Assembly (NCBI RefSeq): GCF_963082655.1
Contig: NC_081553.1
Span: forward strand, 150,116,990-150,180,989
Length of the DNA: 64,000 nucleotides
Direction: 5' to 3'
Source: Stomoxys calcitrans
Lineage: Eukaryota > Arthropoda > Insecta > Diptera > Muscidae
The notes beneath the pieces were generated by a model that did no database searches, had not been told where the DNA came from, and saw only the letters and a program-made list of their open reading frames with translations. Shown in pieces: positions 10,912 through 21,879 of the stretch (position 1 is its first letter; the number at the start of each line of letters is the position of its first letter). Both the position numbers and the translations under genes were made by a program.

Positions 10912-11263
10912 TCTTATATACCCTCCACCATGGATCGCATTTGTCGAGTTCTTTTTCCGGCATCTCTTCTTAGGCAAAAAAGGATATAAGAAAAGAGTTG
11001 CTCTGCTGTTAGAGCGATATCAAGATATGGTCCAGTTCGGACCACAATAAAATTATATGTTGGAGACCTGTGTAAAATTTCAGCCAATTCGTATAAGAAT
11101 TGCGCCCATTGGGGCTTACGAAGTAAAATAGAGAGAACGATTTATATGGGATCTGTATCGGGCTATAGACCGATTCAGACCATAATAAACACGTTTGTTG
11201 ATGGTCATGAGAGGATCCGTCGTACAAAATTTCAGGCATATCGGATAATAATTGCGATCTCTA

Positions 11264-11800
11264 GCGGTCAAGAAGTCAAGATCCCAGATCGGTTTATATG
11301 GCAGCTATATCAGGTTATGAACGGATTTGAACCTTTTTTGACGCAGTTGTTGAAAGTAAAAATAAAATACGTCATGCAAAATTTCAGCCAAATCGGATAG
11401 GAATTGCGCCCTCTAGAAGCTCAAGAAGTCAAATCCCCAGATCTGTTTATATGGCAGCTATATCAGGTTATGGACCGATTTGAACCATACTTGGCACAGT
11501 TGTTGGATATCATGACGAAATACTTCGTGCGAAATTCCATTCCAATCGGATAAGAATTGCGCCCTCTAGAGGCTCAAGAAGTCAAGACCCAAGATCGGTT
11601 TATATGGCAGCTATATCAGGTTATGGACCGATTTCAACCAAACTTGGCACAGTTATTGGATATCATAACAAAACACGTCGTGCAACATTTTATTCTGATC
11701 GGATAAGAATTGCGCACTCTAGAGGCTCCAGAAGTCAAGACCCAAGATCGGTTTATATGGCAGCTATATCAAAACATGGACCGATATGGCCCATTTACAA
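11264..11800 (+). repeat. 153-bp tandem repeat array (family A)
   Basis: The marker AGATC(G/T)GTTTATATGGCAGC occurs at 11286, 11439, 11592 and 11745, an exact 153-bp period. Each unit also holds CGGATAAGAATTGCGC and CTCAAGAAGTCAAGA. The first and last units are diverged. Confidence 0.9.
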
Positions 11801-11887
11801 TACCAACCGACCTACACTAATAAGAAGTATTTGTGCAAAATTTCAAGCGGCTAGCTTTACTCCTTCGGCAGTTAGAGTGCTTTCGAC

Positions 11888-11960
11888 AGACAGACGGACG
11901 GACGGACGGACGGACATGGCTAGATCGACATAAAATGTCGCGACGATCAAGAATATATAT
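11888..11960 (+). repeat. GACG microsatellite, conserved core and TA tract
   Basis: GACAGACAGACGGACGGAC-type repeats are followed by ATGGCTAGATCGACAT, GATCAAGAATATATATAC and TTATGGGGTC. The same block is present at 53095-53180 and, inverted, near 26890-26960. This is the two-microsatellite signature of mini-me elements. Confidence 0.75.
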
Positions 11961-12280
11961 ACTTTATGGGGTCTCAGACGAATATTTCGAGTAGTTACAA
12001 ACAGAATGACGAAATTAGTATACCCCCCATCTTATGGTGGAGGGTATAAAAAGATACATAGTCTTAACCTTGATAATAGTCTATTTTCTCCTACGGAGAA
12101 TAACACAACCATATCTAATATACATACTATGTCTAAATTTTCTACGATTGTATATAAAAAGTTTATCAATGCAAAATAATATTCGCTCCATTAATGATGC
12201 AATGGTGTTTTATTTTAAAATTGACCTCTTAAGGGACATTTATTTAAAAGAAAAAAATAAAACAAATAAAAAAATATTTT

Positions 12281-13640
12281 AACCGAAATCAAATGGATAG
12301 AACAACAATAATACTCGTAATCATAGCTCCTATAAGAATTATAAAAAGTTACAATTCAATTAGGAATAATAATGGGAACTAGTTCGGAAACAATGGGAGT
12401 TACAACGCTAATGGAACCAATAATGGAAATCATTTCGGAAACAATAATCAGAACAAGGAACCGATAAAGATAGGTAGTATGGTTGCGAGCGAAAATTTTC
12501 GTATGCACCCTCAAAATCCCACTTACCAATAATACTACTAACCATTGGTGGTGTTCGAGTAAGATGTCTGATAGACTATAGGCGATCATAGGGTATTTTG
12601 GGCGATGCGATCGATAACCAGGAAGAGATATATTAGAAAAGATACTCTCACCGGAAGTATAATAAATAATGCGGAGGTAATTGTTGGTATTAAATCGTGT
12701 TAGAGAGACGATGTCCGTCAAATTGATAAATTTGGGTGGAAGCAACTTAGATTGTATTATCGACAATAACGTACTTGTTCCAATGGAAGTTATAATAGAT
12801 TTTCAAGAATGTTTTGATTATTGATGATACGGTGATATACTTAGATCAACATCAACTACAAGTAAATTACGAAGATATAATGGTCTTAGAAATTCTTAAC
12901 ATTATCTGTTTTAATATAAATGTGCCGGAATTTATCAACACAGAGAGGAAAATAGGCTGGATTGATTTTATGTAAATATAAAAAATACGTTCTATTTTGA
13001 GGGATAATCCTTGCCTATGATCACCGATGTTAAACATACTATTATTACGACAACTAATATACTTACTTTCTAAAATATCCGATATCCGTAAATTCACGAA
13101 AAGGAAATAAAGAACCACATTAGGATAATTTTGATCAAGGAGTAATTAGAGCGAGTAAATCTATTTATTCTTATCTACTTATTCTTCACTTTGGCTAGTT
13201 CCCAATGAGTGTGGTAATGACGGTATACAGAAATGGAGTTTGGTAATTGATTATCGGGCTCTTAATTCGTCACCGGATAAACTTCCCATACCAAATATTG
13301 ATTCTTTATTTGGAGCAAATTATTTTTCGACAATAGATCTTGCCGAGGGATTTCATCAGATTATGAGGGATGAAAGGGACGTAAAGAAAACGGCGTTTCT
13401 TACACCTCTGGGACTTTTTTCTTAAAAATGCCCCTACTACAATCCAGCGAATGATAAATCATGTCCTAAGGTACAACATTAAGGGGCTTCTTGGTGGAAC
13501 ACTACGTTAGCTAGACAAAGATTTTTAAAACGCTGGCTGAACAAAACTTAAAGGTTCAACTTGACAAATGTAAGTTTTTGGCAAGAGAAACTCAGTTTTA
13601 AGGCCATGTTGTGCACCTGGCTGTGAACGATTTTGGCTTT
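12281..13640 (+). mobile_element. Ty3/gypsy retrotransposon fragment G1: gag end, protease region, RT
   Basis: An Asn-rich gag tail (12305-12460) is followed by degraded protease-region sequence (about 12520-12900). A clear Ty3/gypsy RT segment follows at 13240-13425: LVIDYRALN-type, then LPIPNIDSLFG, then YFSTIDLAEGFHQI. A stop at 13425 and further frameshifts follow up to about 13625. No LTRs were found. A second copy of the same family lies inverted at 14570-15595. Confidence 0.75.
13240..13425 (+). pseudogene. Ty3/gypsy reverse transcriptase fragment
   Basis: This 61-residue open stretch covers the RT fingers and motif A. VIDYRALN, PIPNIDSLFGANYFSTIDLA (motif A with catalytic Asp) and DERDVKKTAF are visible. 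The later YMDD-type box is lost to frameshifts, while the inverted copy at 14880-15182 retains YMDG in its place. The enzyme would copy element RNA into DNA; this fragment cannot. Confidence 0.75.
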
Positions 13641-13647
13641 GAATATG

Positions 13648-13815
13648 TAAACGCAAATTTGCCCATGAACATTCCATTAGGGAACAGGTGCAAACTTCTC
13701 ACATATCAATGAATGCAGTCCGATTCAAGTTTAAGCTCAATGATAAGGGGCCTCCTTATCAATGCCGCCAGCATTGGGAGGGGATATGCTAACCTCTGCG
13801 CAACGGTGGCAGGAT
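13648..13815 (-). mobile_element. tRNA-derived SINE fragment
   Basis: Read on the minus strand, the segment starts GCCACCGTTGCGCAGAGG, which resembles a tRNA 5' end with an A-box-like GCGCAGAGGTTAGCA. It continues into a body ending in GTGAGAAGTTTGCACCTG. The tRNA B box (GGTTCGAA-type) is not visible, so an internal deletion is likely. The family is recalled as a common dipteran repeat; this needs a library match. Confidence 0.5.
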
Positions 13816-13882
13816 ATATATATATATGTATATATATGTATATATATATATAAATACATTCGTCGCCACTATGAAGGTATTA

Positions 13883-13944
13883 TTCGGCCGTATGAGCGCA
13901 AAGAGGTAATGTAGGGAGTACCTCTTTGCGCTCATACGGCCGAA
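13883..13944. repeat. Perfect 26-bp inverted repeat with 10-base loop
   Basis: The left arm 13883-13908 starts TTCGGCCGTATGAGCGC and ends AAGAGGTA. The right arm 13919-13944 is its exact reverse complement. The loop is ATGTAGGGAG. It lies just beyond a TA-rich microsatellite (about 13816-13853), in a small region not explained by the flanking elements. Confidence 0.9.
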
Positions 13945-14569
13945 GGCCGAGGAGAAAGCTGCCAATAAACCACTATAATATTTATCAAAACAGCTTGCCG
14001 TTTTTAAAATTTCATGTTGTGGTTTTACTTAAAATCTGTGAGAACAACGACGATTCATACAGACCACTTATAGGACCCTCACAGTATTGTACATTTTCAA
14101 TGGTACTTTATAGCTGCTGCTGCTGTATAGCTGCTGCTGCTGCATAGCTCCTATTCAGTTGGTTTATCGACGGCTAGCTTTCCGCACTTAACAACCTTCA
14201 AATTTTGAATATTATTGAACAATGATACAAGCTTTGTCCGACTCTATTATGCAAACTTTCCTCCAACTCCGAATAAATACCGACGTTGCTGTTCGCAAAT
14301 ATATTCTGAATATATCATTTAAGTAATTATCATTTTGGAGATCAATATTTTGTATATCCGATAAATTGTTTCAATTTCACATGATTTCTCATTAACGATT
14401 CTTATTTGAAATCTGTATAAATTAACAACGGACTCACTTATAATTATGCTCCCAGAATCTTCCGTGGTAGAATCATCTGTTATTTGAAATAAAGGAACTT
14501 ATGTCTACTTGTCCCTGGTCTTCGTCTGATTCAAGACGCCATTTACTTATTCAATGTTAAAATCGTACT
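13945..14569. other. Unassigned spacer with (CTG)n microsatellite
   Basis: Two short CTG runs are visible at about 14113-14143 (GCTGCTGCTGCTG). The rest is AT-rich with no recognisable gene or repeat family. Confidence 0.5.
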
Positions 14570-15595
14570 CAACCAATTTTTTCCACTTTTGCTCAGGACT
14601 GCACCTAAAGCAAAATTACTTGCATCCGTAATGAGTACAAATAATTTCTAAAAATTTGGGTAAGCCTTTTTAATTTATTGAATGATTCTATATACAAAGG
14701 GTCTTTAGTGTGTAATTTGGTTCCATTCTTTAAATATTTTTTTATCGGCAAATCTTTACCTGAGTAATTTCTTATAAATTTCCTATAATAATCTGTCAGG
14801 CATAGAAATGATTTTATTCTCTTTTGCAACTTCAAAATTGCCTCTATATTCGTTGGACATGGCCTTAATCCATCAGGTGTCACAACGTGGTCTTAAAACT
14901 TAGTTTCTCTTGCCAAATACTTACTTTGTTAAGTTGAACCTTTAGGTTATACTCAGTCAGTGTTTTAAAAATCTCTGCCAAGCTAACGTAGTGTTCCTCC
15001 AAGGAATTCGAGATCAATAAAATGCCATCCATATATATGACACACATTTTGGTAATGTAGTCCCTTGGGACATGATTCATCATACGCTGGAATGTAACAG
15101 GATCAAAAAGCATTCTGATGAATTCAAAATATGCCATAGGTGTAGAAAACGCCATTTTCTTTACGTTCCTTTCATCCATCATAATCTGATGAAATTCCTT
15201 TGCATGATCTGTTGTCGAAAACCAATTTGCTTTATATAGCTTGCCAAATAAGATTTTTTAGGAGATTTACTCGGCCTTATAACTCCTTGATAAAGATTTC
15301 CCTCATTTGATGCTCTATTTTCCTTTGGTGAATTTTCGGATATCAATATATTTTAGAGAAACTATGTCTATTAGATGTCATAAAAATAGCATGATTCACA
15401 TCGGTGATCATGGGCACGGATTGACCCTCAAAACAGAACATATTTTTATATTTCCATAAAACCAATCGTACCTTCGCTGTGTCGATAAATTCCAGCACAT
15501 TTATATTAAAAAAATCCTATGTTCAGGATATCTAAGACCATTATGTTTTCGTCACTAAGATATAGTTAATGTTGATCTAAGTGTTACATCGTATC
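14570..15595 (-). mobile_element. Ty3/gypsy fragment G1', inverted relative to G1
   Basis: Minus-strand reading frames 15182-14880 and 14883-14605 carry RT (DERNVKKMAFSTP, VTFQRMMNHV, YMDGILLISNSLEEH) and the following connection/RNase H start (FLCLTDYYRKFIRNYS). The nucleotide sequence matches the plus-strand G1 copy across roughly 12900-13620. The two form imperfect inverted arms of about 700-800 bp around a 1-kb spacer. The YMDD catalytic box reads YMDG here, and no LTR is visible. Confidence 0.75.
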
Positions 15596-15996
15596 ATAAA
15601 TAATGAAACAAAGGTCCTGGGGTCCAGGCCTCGAAAACGGACTTCCGATTCGTGTTCCTGGGCTCAAAACTAGATTCTTCTTAATGTGAGTCGTTTGCTG
15701 TCGCATATTGATAACATTGGTTTAGATTGATTTTAATTTATACAAAAAAATTTAAACTATCTACTTCAAGAGTTATTCGTACAGTACGTATGTGTCTATG
15801 GTGATTTAATGACCATTTTTATCCTGAACTGGCTCTCAGACTGTTTGAAAACTGAGCGTATTCAAAAAACGTATACAAGTTTTTAAACTTTTTATGTACG
15901 GAAAAACTAAAAAGTCAAACTTTAATTTTTTGGTCTGTGATACAAAATGCAATAAAATTTTTCCACACATAAAATTTCAATGAAATGTCAATCAAA
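15596..15996. other. No recognisable feature
   Basis: AT-rich flank into which the BEL element inserted. No coding or repeat match was recognised. Confidence 0.4.
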
Positions 15997-16001
15997 CCTT
16001 T
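15997..16001. repeat. BEL target-site duplication, left (CCTTT)
   Basis: CCTTT at 15997-16001 directly precedes the left LTR. The same five bases follow the right LTR at 26086-26090. A 5-bp duplication is typical of BEL/Pao integration. Confidence 0.8.
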
Positions 16002-16525
16002 TATTTAATCTTATACTGTTTTGAACTAAGGCTCTTAAACGATGCTTGTTGAATATAATTGAGAACTCAGGTTCCGTTGATGTGAATTGGATTTGGTGAA
16101 ACTCAGGTTCACTTCTTGAAACTTTTCCCGTTCCGGTATACTTACAGAAGCTGGGTAGTAGTGGAAACAAAACAACAAAATGTAGAATTCTTCTTCATGA
16201 GCGGTTTTATTTTCTTGTGAGATGTCTAGTCGATGACGGTTGTTAACCAAAAAAGAAAGAAACTCGGCTCGTAGCTCGCAGGCTACCTCCATATTCCAAA
16301 GAAGTGTTGCCACTCATCATTACTAGTACCGGTTTCTTATTTAATCAATTCCAATCTATCTTTTAATCCATTACATTGGAACATACTAATCTATTACTCA
16401 TTAACGGTTTCTTACGATTAATCATAGTTCAAATACTTCATTGAGATCTTAATATAAATTCAAAATTGTTGGGATAAGTCTATTCAACAACAAACGATGT
16501 GGCTGGAAGGTCAGTCCATTCAACA
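16002..16525 (-). repeat. BEL 3' LTR (524 bp)
   Basis: It is nearly identical to 25563-26085. On the minus strand it begins TGTTGAATGGACTGACC. Its far end reads AAGATTAAATA rather than the usual CA. A purine-rich tract (minus-strand AAGGCGGGGAG, about 16529-16539) sits next to it and probably primes plus-strand DNA synthesis. Confidence 0.9.
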
Positions 16526-16557
16526 TGCTCCCCGCCTTGGGCAGAAAGGCCAATTAT

Positions 16558-17080
16558 TTAGTTGTCCAGAGCTTCGGTCACTCGTTTTAGGGTTCTTATG
16601 GCCAATTGAATCATGTACCGAGGTACAGATGATCTGAGACCTTCGACATTGTTTCTGCCCATCGGTGCTCGGACGATAAGTCTTCTCGCTCTCCGCCTCT
16701 CTTCATCAAATTGTCGTCTCGCTTCCAGTCTATTGGGGTCTTCATCTCGGTGTCTCTGTCGATTATGAGCATGAGCATCATTTACTGGTGCTCGTTCCAC
16801 TTTTGCCTAGCTCGGGATCGTTCCAACTCGTCTCGGCTAATTCGCATCATCGGGTAAAGATGCAGGAGGGAGTGGTGTTCCTGTCGGCATATTTTGCACA
16901 CATCGTCGGAGGTACACTCGTACGTGCGATGAGATCTGGCGAGACAATTAAAACAGTAGCCATGTTCGCGGACTGCTCGTCGACGAGCCCCTATGTCCAT
17001 TTCGAGGAACTGGCGGCAAAAACGTAACGGATGAAAACGGTCGCAAATTAGACAGCTATGGATTTCAGGATTTCTGGGAG
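16558..17080 (-). pseudogene. Extra 3' ORF of the BEL element with zinc knuckle
   Basis: Downstream of pol and just before the 3' LTR are two overlapping minus-strand pieces, 17000-16782 and 16800-16558. The first holds a Cys/His cluster, CFNCLARSHRTYECTSDDVC followed by KICRQEHHSLLH. This is the same arrangement as in the element's own gag (CLNCLSYKHIRRDC, CLECKRNHHTLLH). The second is Arg-rich and ends in a short helical segment (VPRYMIQLAIRTLKRVTEAL). A frameshift near 16790 separates them. Its position is where other retroelements carry env or accessory genes, but it has no signal peptide or membrane segment. The function is unknown; nucleic-acid binding is inferred from the knuckle. Confidence 0.65.
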
Positions 17081-17179
17081 CCCTGTGAATGTAAATAAAT
17101 TGAAATATTGCTTTCTTTTGTGGATTAATACTTATTATATCGTTTAGTCCCCGAAGGGGAGACAGTAGTGGAGAATATT

Positions 17180-19050
17180 AACTTTTAGTCCTGAGACAAA
17201 GGTTTCTGGGTCCCGGTCTGGGCTTCGGACAATAAAGGACATATTTTCGTAATATCTCTTGTGATGGTCCCGTTTGCTGTACGAACATCCACCACTCGAA
17301 CCAATCCATCACTCCCACAATGTACGGCCTTTATCCGGCCAAGTCTCCATTCACATGGGGGTAATTGATCATCCTTGATAATAACAAGTTGATTAGGTTG
17401 AAGTTATCCTGAGGAGTTTGCCATTTATAACGGCGCTGCAGTTCTTGCAATTACTCGCTCTTCCACCGTTTGGCAAACTCATGTTGTTGGGCTTTGAGTC
17501 TCTCCCATCGATCTGAATACGTAATTCCGTCAGAAACACTCTCTGGCGCGGCAACTAAAGGTGATCCTCGTAGAAAATGACCTGGAGTCAAGGCCAAGAC
17601 GTCAAGGGGATCATCGGTCATTGGGGACAAAGGTCGGGAGTTAAGCACCGCTTCAATTCTCACAAGAAGCGTCGAGAATTCCTCGAACGTGTATTTATGA
17701 CTTTGAGCTACTTTGCGAAAATGTAGTTTGAAGGACTTTACACCTGCTTCCCACAGGCCCCCCATGTGGGGCGCGTTCGGGGGAATGAAAGACCATTGAA
17801 ATCCGTGGGCTGCGTATTTCTCTATTAAATCCTTGGGAATTGTATTCAAAAACCGATGGAAATCGTATCGTAATTTCCTTTCCGCTCCGACGAAATTAGT
17901 CCCATTGTCGGACATTACTTTCTTTGGAAGACCTCGTCGTCCAACGAAGCGGGTGAATGCCGTCAAAAAGGATTCGGAGGAGAGACTTGAGCATAGTTTC
18001 AAGTGGATCGCCTTCGTGCTAAAACATACAAAGAGGCACACGTAGCCTTTCTGATAAATAGCCTGTCTCAAGTTGGAAGATTTAACAGAAAAGGGACCTG
18101 CAAAGTCTAAGCCGGTAAAGGAAAATGGAGGAGAGAATGAGCTACGCTCCATGGGAAGAGCGGCCATCAATTGAGATTGAACGTTTCGTTTATAAATAAC
18201 ACACGTCTTGCAAAGACGAATACATTTCTTTATTGTAGATCTCAATCTAGAGACATAATACTCTTCACGAATTGTCCTCATCATAAGGCTATTCCCTGCA
18301 TGCAGTAAAACGATGTGCATATAGGATACATACAGTCTGCAATAGTCAGAGCCGACTGGTAGAATGATGGGGTGGCGTTCGCTAAACGAGAGGTGAGAAT
18401 TAGCTATTCTTCCATTCACGCGCATTATCCCCTCATCATCAATATAGGGATTAAGAGGATAGAGGGAGCTCTTCCTATGAAAATTTAAGGTTTCGTTCAA
18501 CATCTGGTATTCGCGAGAATAGTAGTTTCGCTGCGTCATTCGACTAAGACGTTTTTTTACATCTGCGAACTCCTTACATGAGATTTCCACGGCTGCGAAA
18601 CGTTCCCCCGTTCTGCATGCCCTGGAGAACCGTAGAACATATGCGATTATCCTAATAGCCCTGTCCCAACGTGAAAACCTCCTCAGCAGATCCTCGGCAT
18701 CACCAACAATGTGAAAGCAGTATAACCTTCTCGCTTCCGGTGGATCTTCCACCGGAATAGACGATTTCGGCCATTCCTCTTCCGGGTCCCCAAGCCATTT
18801 GGGCCCATGCCACCAAAGGGAATTGTCCCTGAGATCTGGTGGTGAGCAACCACGAGATCCTAGATCGCCAGGGTTCTCACTAGACCTGACATGGCGCCAT
18901 GCAGAATTCCCTACGTTCCGAATGATCTTCGCAACTCGATTTGCCACAAAGGTCTTCCATGTATGTGGAGGTTTCCCCAGCCAACCTAACGTAATGGATG
19001 AGTCGCACCAGAAATAAAGTCCAAAATTATGAAGGGGCAGATCATTGACA
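17180..19050 (-). pseudogene. BEL pol: RNase H end, integrase, C-terminal domain
   Basis: The main open stretch 18947-17451 (498 residues) includes the integrase HHCC zinc region (LHAGNSLMMRTIREEYY, then CIRLCKTC). The DDE core is GLDFAGPF, SDNGTNF and GLWEAGVKSF. The region then leads into the typical BEL C-terminal domain (DUF5641-like, SDRWERLKAQQHEFAKRW). A TAA stop at 17451 cuts that C-terminal domain, whose remainder is still readable to about 17180 with a further frame change. The frame runs open upstream of the first Met towards 19050. Integrase inserts the cDNA into host DNA. All three catalytic acidic residues are present. Confidence 0.9.
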
Positions 19051-19060
19051 ACATGTTTGA

Positions 19061-20345
19061 TTAATTGGGATAGTCACCACAAAGTTCTAAGCGGGGTAAA
19101 CTCAGGGGGTCGATTGGGGCTACTTTGGTCTTGGACACCAAGAGGTGGGTCCGCACGGAATCGCCTGAATCTATTCGTATATGAACAACAGCACAATATG
19201 CCTTCTCGGAGGCGTCACAGAATCCATGAAGTTGAGTCTTATACAGTGGAGCAAAATTCACCCATCGAGGAATTTTGATCTGAGACGTATAATGGAGCGA
19301 TTCTACGAACTGATTCCACTTCAGCAGGGTACCTGGTTTAACATTCTCATCCCATCCGGTGCCCTCTAACCATAACTGTTGTAATATTATCTTTGCCTGG
19401 ATGATAATTGGGGATATCCATCCTGCTGGATCAAATAACTTAGCCACCGCCGACAAGATTTGGCGTTTCGTAATCGAGAGTGAATGTCCAGGAGGATCAA
19501 TTCTATAAGAGAAGCCGTCCTCAAGTGCGTTCCATTGAACGCCCAGCGTCTTCGTACCACTGGTCTCGTAAAACTTGAGAAACTTCGAGTCCAAGACCCT
19601 ATCCTCAGGAACTGAGTTGAGAATCTCCGAGCAATTCGAAGTAATCTTCCTGAGTTGAAACCCTGCCGAGTTCAATAACTCAATCAGCTGTGTCAACGAT
19701 TCGATTGCCGATGTGGAGTCGTGAGCTCCCGAGAGCACATCGTCAACGTACATATCCTTTCTAACAATCTGGGCCGCTTGGGGATAGGAGTCCCCCAAAT
19801 CTTGAGCCAGTTGATTCAAAGTCCGTATAGCCAAATACGGGGCACAGTTCACTCCGAAGGTAACTGTCTTCAAGGCATAGTCCCGGATAGAACTGGTAGG
19901 AGAAGGACGAAAAAGTATCCGCTGAAAATCCATGTCATCCTCATGAACAAGTATCTGACGATACATCTTCTCTATGTCGCCGTTGAAAACATACTCAAAA
20001 AGTCGCCATCTCAAGATCAGGGTCATGAGATCCGATTGAAGTGTGGGGGCCACATGCAATACGTCGTTGAGTGAAATCCCGGAGGAAGAGCGCTTCGAAG
20101 CGTTAAAAACCACGCGCACCTTTGTACTGGCACTCTGTGGTTTAATCACCGCGTGGTGGGGAAGATAGAATGATCCGAAGGAGCCATTAAGAGGCGTTTC
20201 CTTCGACGTCACGGGCTTCATCTGGTCAAGATCCAAATACTCCCCCAAAACTCCATGGTACGTCTCACTCAGTCGTGGTCTCGTCCGAAGGGATTGTTCC
20301 ATTCTTGCATATTGCAACAAAGCCTGTGTTCTCGAGTGTCCAAGA
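19061..20345 (-). pseudogene. BEL pol: reverse transcriptase and RNase H start
   Basis: The open frame 20320-19061 (419 residues) carries RT with [19 protein letters not shown], a motif A region ([12 protein letters not shown]) and the catalytic YVDDVL box (about 19739-19753). SLPRLELCG follows, where the RNase H-side domain begins. A small deletion or frameshift just after LCG (near 19065-19075) ends the frame, and the same protein resumes in another frame toward 18947. Upstream, the junction with the protease frame near 20345 is also shifted. RT active-site residues look intact. Confidence 0.9.
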
Positions 20346-21879
20346 GGCGACTGGTACCCTGATATCCTTCCTTAAATGGAAGTCGTACGACGTAACGCCC
20401 CTCCGCATTCCGCACCGTAGTATTAAGGTAGAGAGACTCGCAGAACTCGTCAGCAGTCGAAGGAGCGCGTCTGCCTGGAACCTCCTCCTGTTCCCAAAAT
20501 AGGCGCAGTTGGCGGCCAATCGTATCATCAGTCACGTCAGGGGCCTGAATGGAAAAAGATGCGACAGACTGTGCAGGTACCGGTCCGCTAACCACCCAGC
20601 CGAATATGGTAGATTGTACCAACAGAGTCTCACAGATCTTCCTAACACCATGGAGAAGGATATCAGGTAGAATGTTACTACCCAAGAGTAAGTCGACCTG
20701 GCCTGGGAGGTGGAATTGAGGGTCCGCCAAGTCCAGGTCTTGGAAATCGGTAGCCCTAATCTTCTCTGCAGGAATGAAGAAATTGGGTAGGAGACGGGTA
20801 ATCTTCGGAACCACAATAGCTTGAGTATCTATTGCGACGTTGTGGGATTCTGAGAAAAGGGAAATCGAGCAAATATGACTAGAATTTGCCACAACTAGGC
20901 CGCCAACGCCGCGGATTTCGAAATTCCTATTCTCCGTTGGGAGTAAAAGCCTCTGCTGTAATCTCCGAGAGATGAATGTCCTTTCAGCCCCCTGATCCAA
21001 AAATGCTCGGGCCTTAAAGGTATCGCCTCTATGTCTGATGTTAACGATTGCCGTGGGCAATAAAGTATTATCATCTGAAGACGCGTTCTCAGGAGAAGAA
21101 AAATGGGCCGATGTCCGCACCACAGGAGACGTATCGGCATCGTGAGCGACCTCAGAAATAGGTGCTTCAGTGTGTGTCGTTGTAAAGTTGGAACCGGTTG
21201 ACTGAACCTCAGCCTCCCCCGTATTCATGTCACCCTGCGATCTATGTCTAGGAAAATGTAGTAACGTATGGTGATTCCTCTTACACTCGAGGCACACAAA
21301 CTTGCTCCTGCAATCTCTCCTGATATGTTTATACGAAAGGCAATTGAGGCAAATATTATTCTGGGTCACGAACTGATTGCGGGAAGTTGGATTCAGTTCC
21401 CTGAATCTAGAGCAATCCCTTAAGGGATGATTCAATTCACAGAGTTTACATCGGGATTGCGGGGTGCCTTCGGTCTTAAATGTGTTCACTTCCGAAGGTT
21501 TTTTAGGCGAGGACCTGGGACCATGAATGCCGTCCAGTCTCTCCACAACCTCGTATCTATTGGAAAGAAATCTATCAATTTGAGACCAAGTCGGCAACTC
21601 CCGGTGGGAATGAAGGGACTGTTCCCATAGCGACAAAGTCTCATGCGGCAATCTACTTGAGCATAAATACACCAATATCGGATCCCAGTCCCTAGTCGGA
21701 ATGTCATGAGTTCTAAGAGCGGCCAAACAATCATTAATGTTACTCTGAATCCTCTGTAGAGCCTCGCTACTTTCGATCGATATAACCTTCAAATTCAAAA
21801 GAACCCTTAGCTGGTTGTCGACAAGCACCCTCTTGTTCTCGTACCTGGAACGCAATGCCTCCCATGCCAGCTCACACAA
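20269..21879 (-). pseudogene. BEL gag C-terminus, zinc knuckles and aspartic protease
   Basis: This is an open frame of 536 residues. The N-terminal part is a gag helical region. A Cys/His cluster follows (CKLCELNHPLRDC, CLNCLSYKHIRRDC, CLECKRNHHTLLHF). Next is an A17-type protease: ARAFLDQGAERTFISRRL with the active-site Asp, then GVGG and DLLLGSNILPDIL, and FGWVVSGP typical of DUF1758/Pao protease. It ends in a shifted frame near 20300. The protein would form the particle, bind RNA and mature the polyprotein. Confidence 0.85.

Larger units (their letters stand above)
10895..12051 (+). mobile_element. Mini-me/Helentron-like non-autonomous element, apparently complete
   Basis: The element opens with a GC-rich palindrome (10897-10911) followed by TATACCCTCCACCATGG. 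It closes with ATGGTGGAGGGTATA (about 12033-12047), the inverted complement of that motif. Between them lie 153-bp tandem repeats, a GACG microsatellite (11888-11912), a conserved core around ATGGCTAGATCGACAT, and a short TA tract. This order is that of dipteran mini-me elements, often grouped with Helentron-type rolling-circle elements. It has no coding capacity. Related copies lie at 26814-27110 (-) and 52260-53860 (+). Confidence 0.65.

Noticed and set aside
14113..14143. CTG repeats as a possible regulatory or coding polyglutamine/leucine tract
   Set aside because: Short, imperfect and in a non-coding spacer; ordinary microsatellite.
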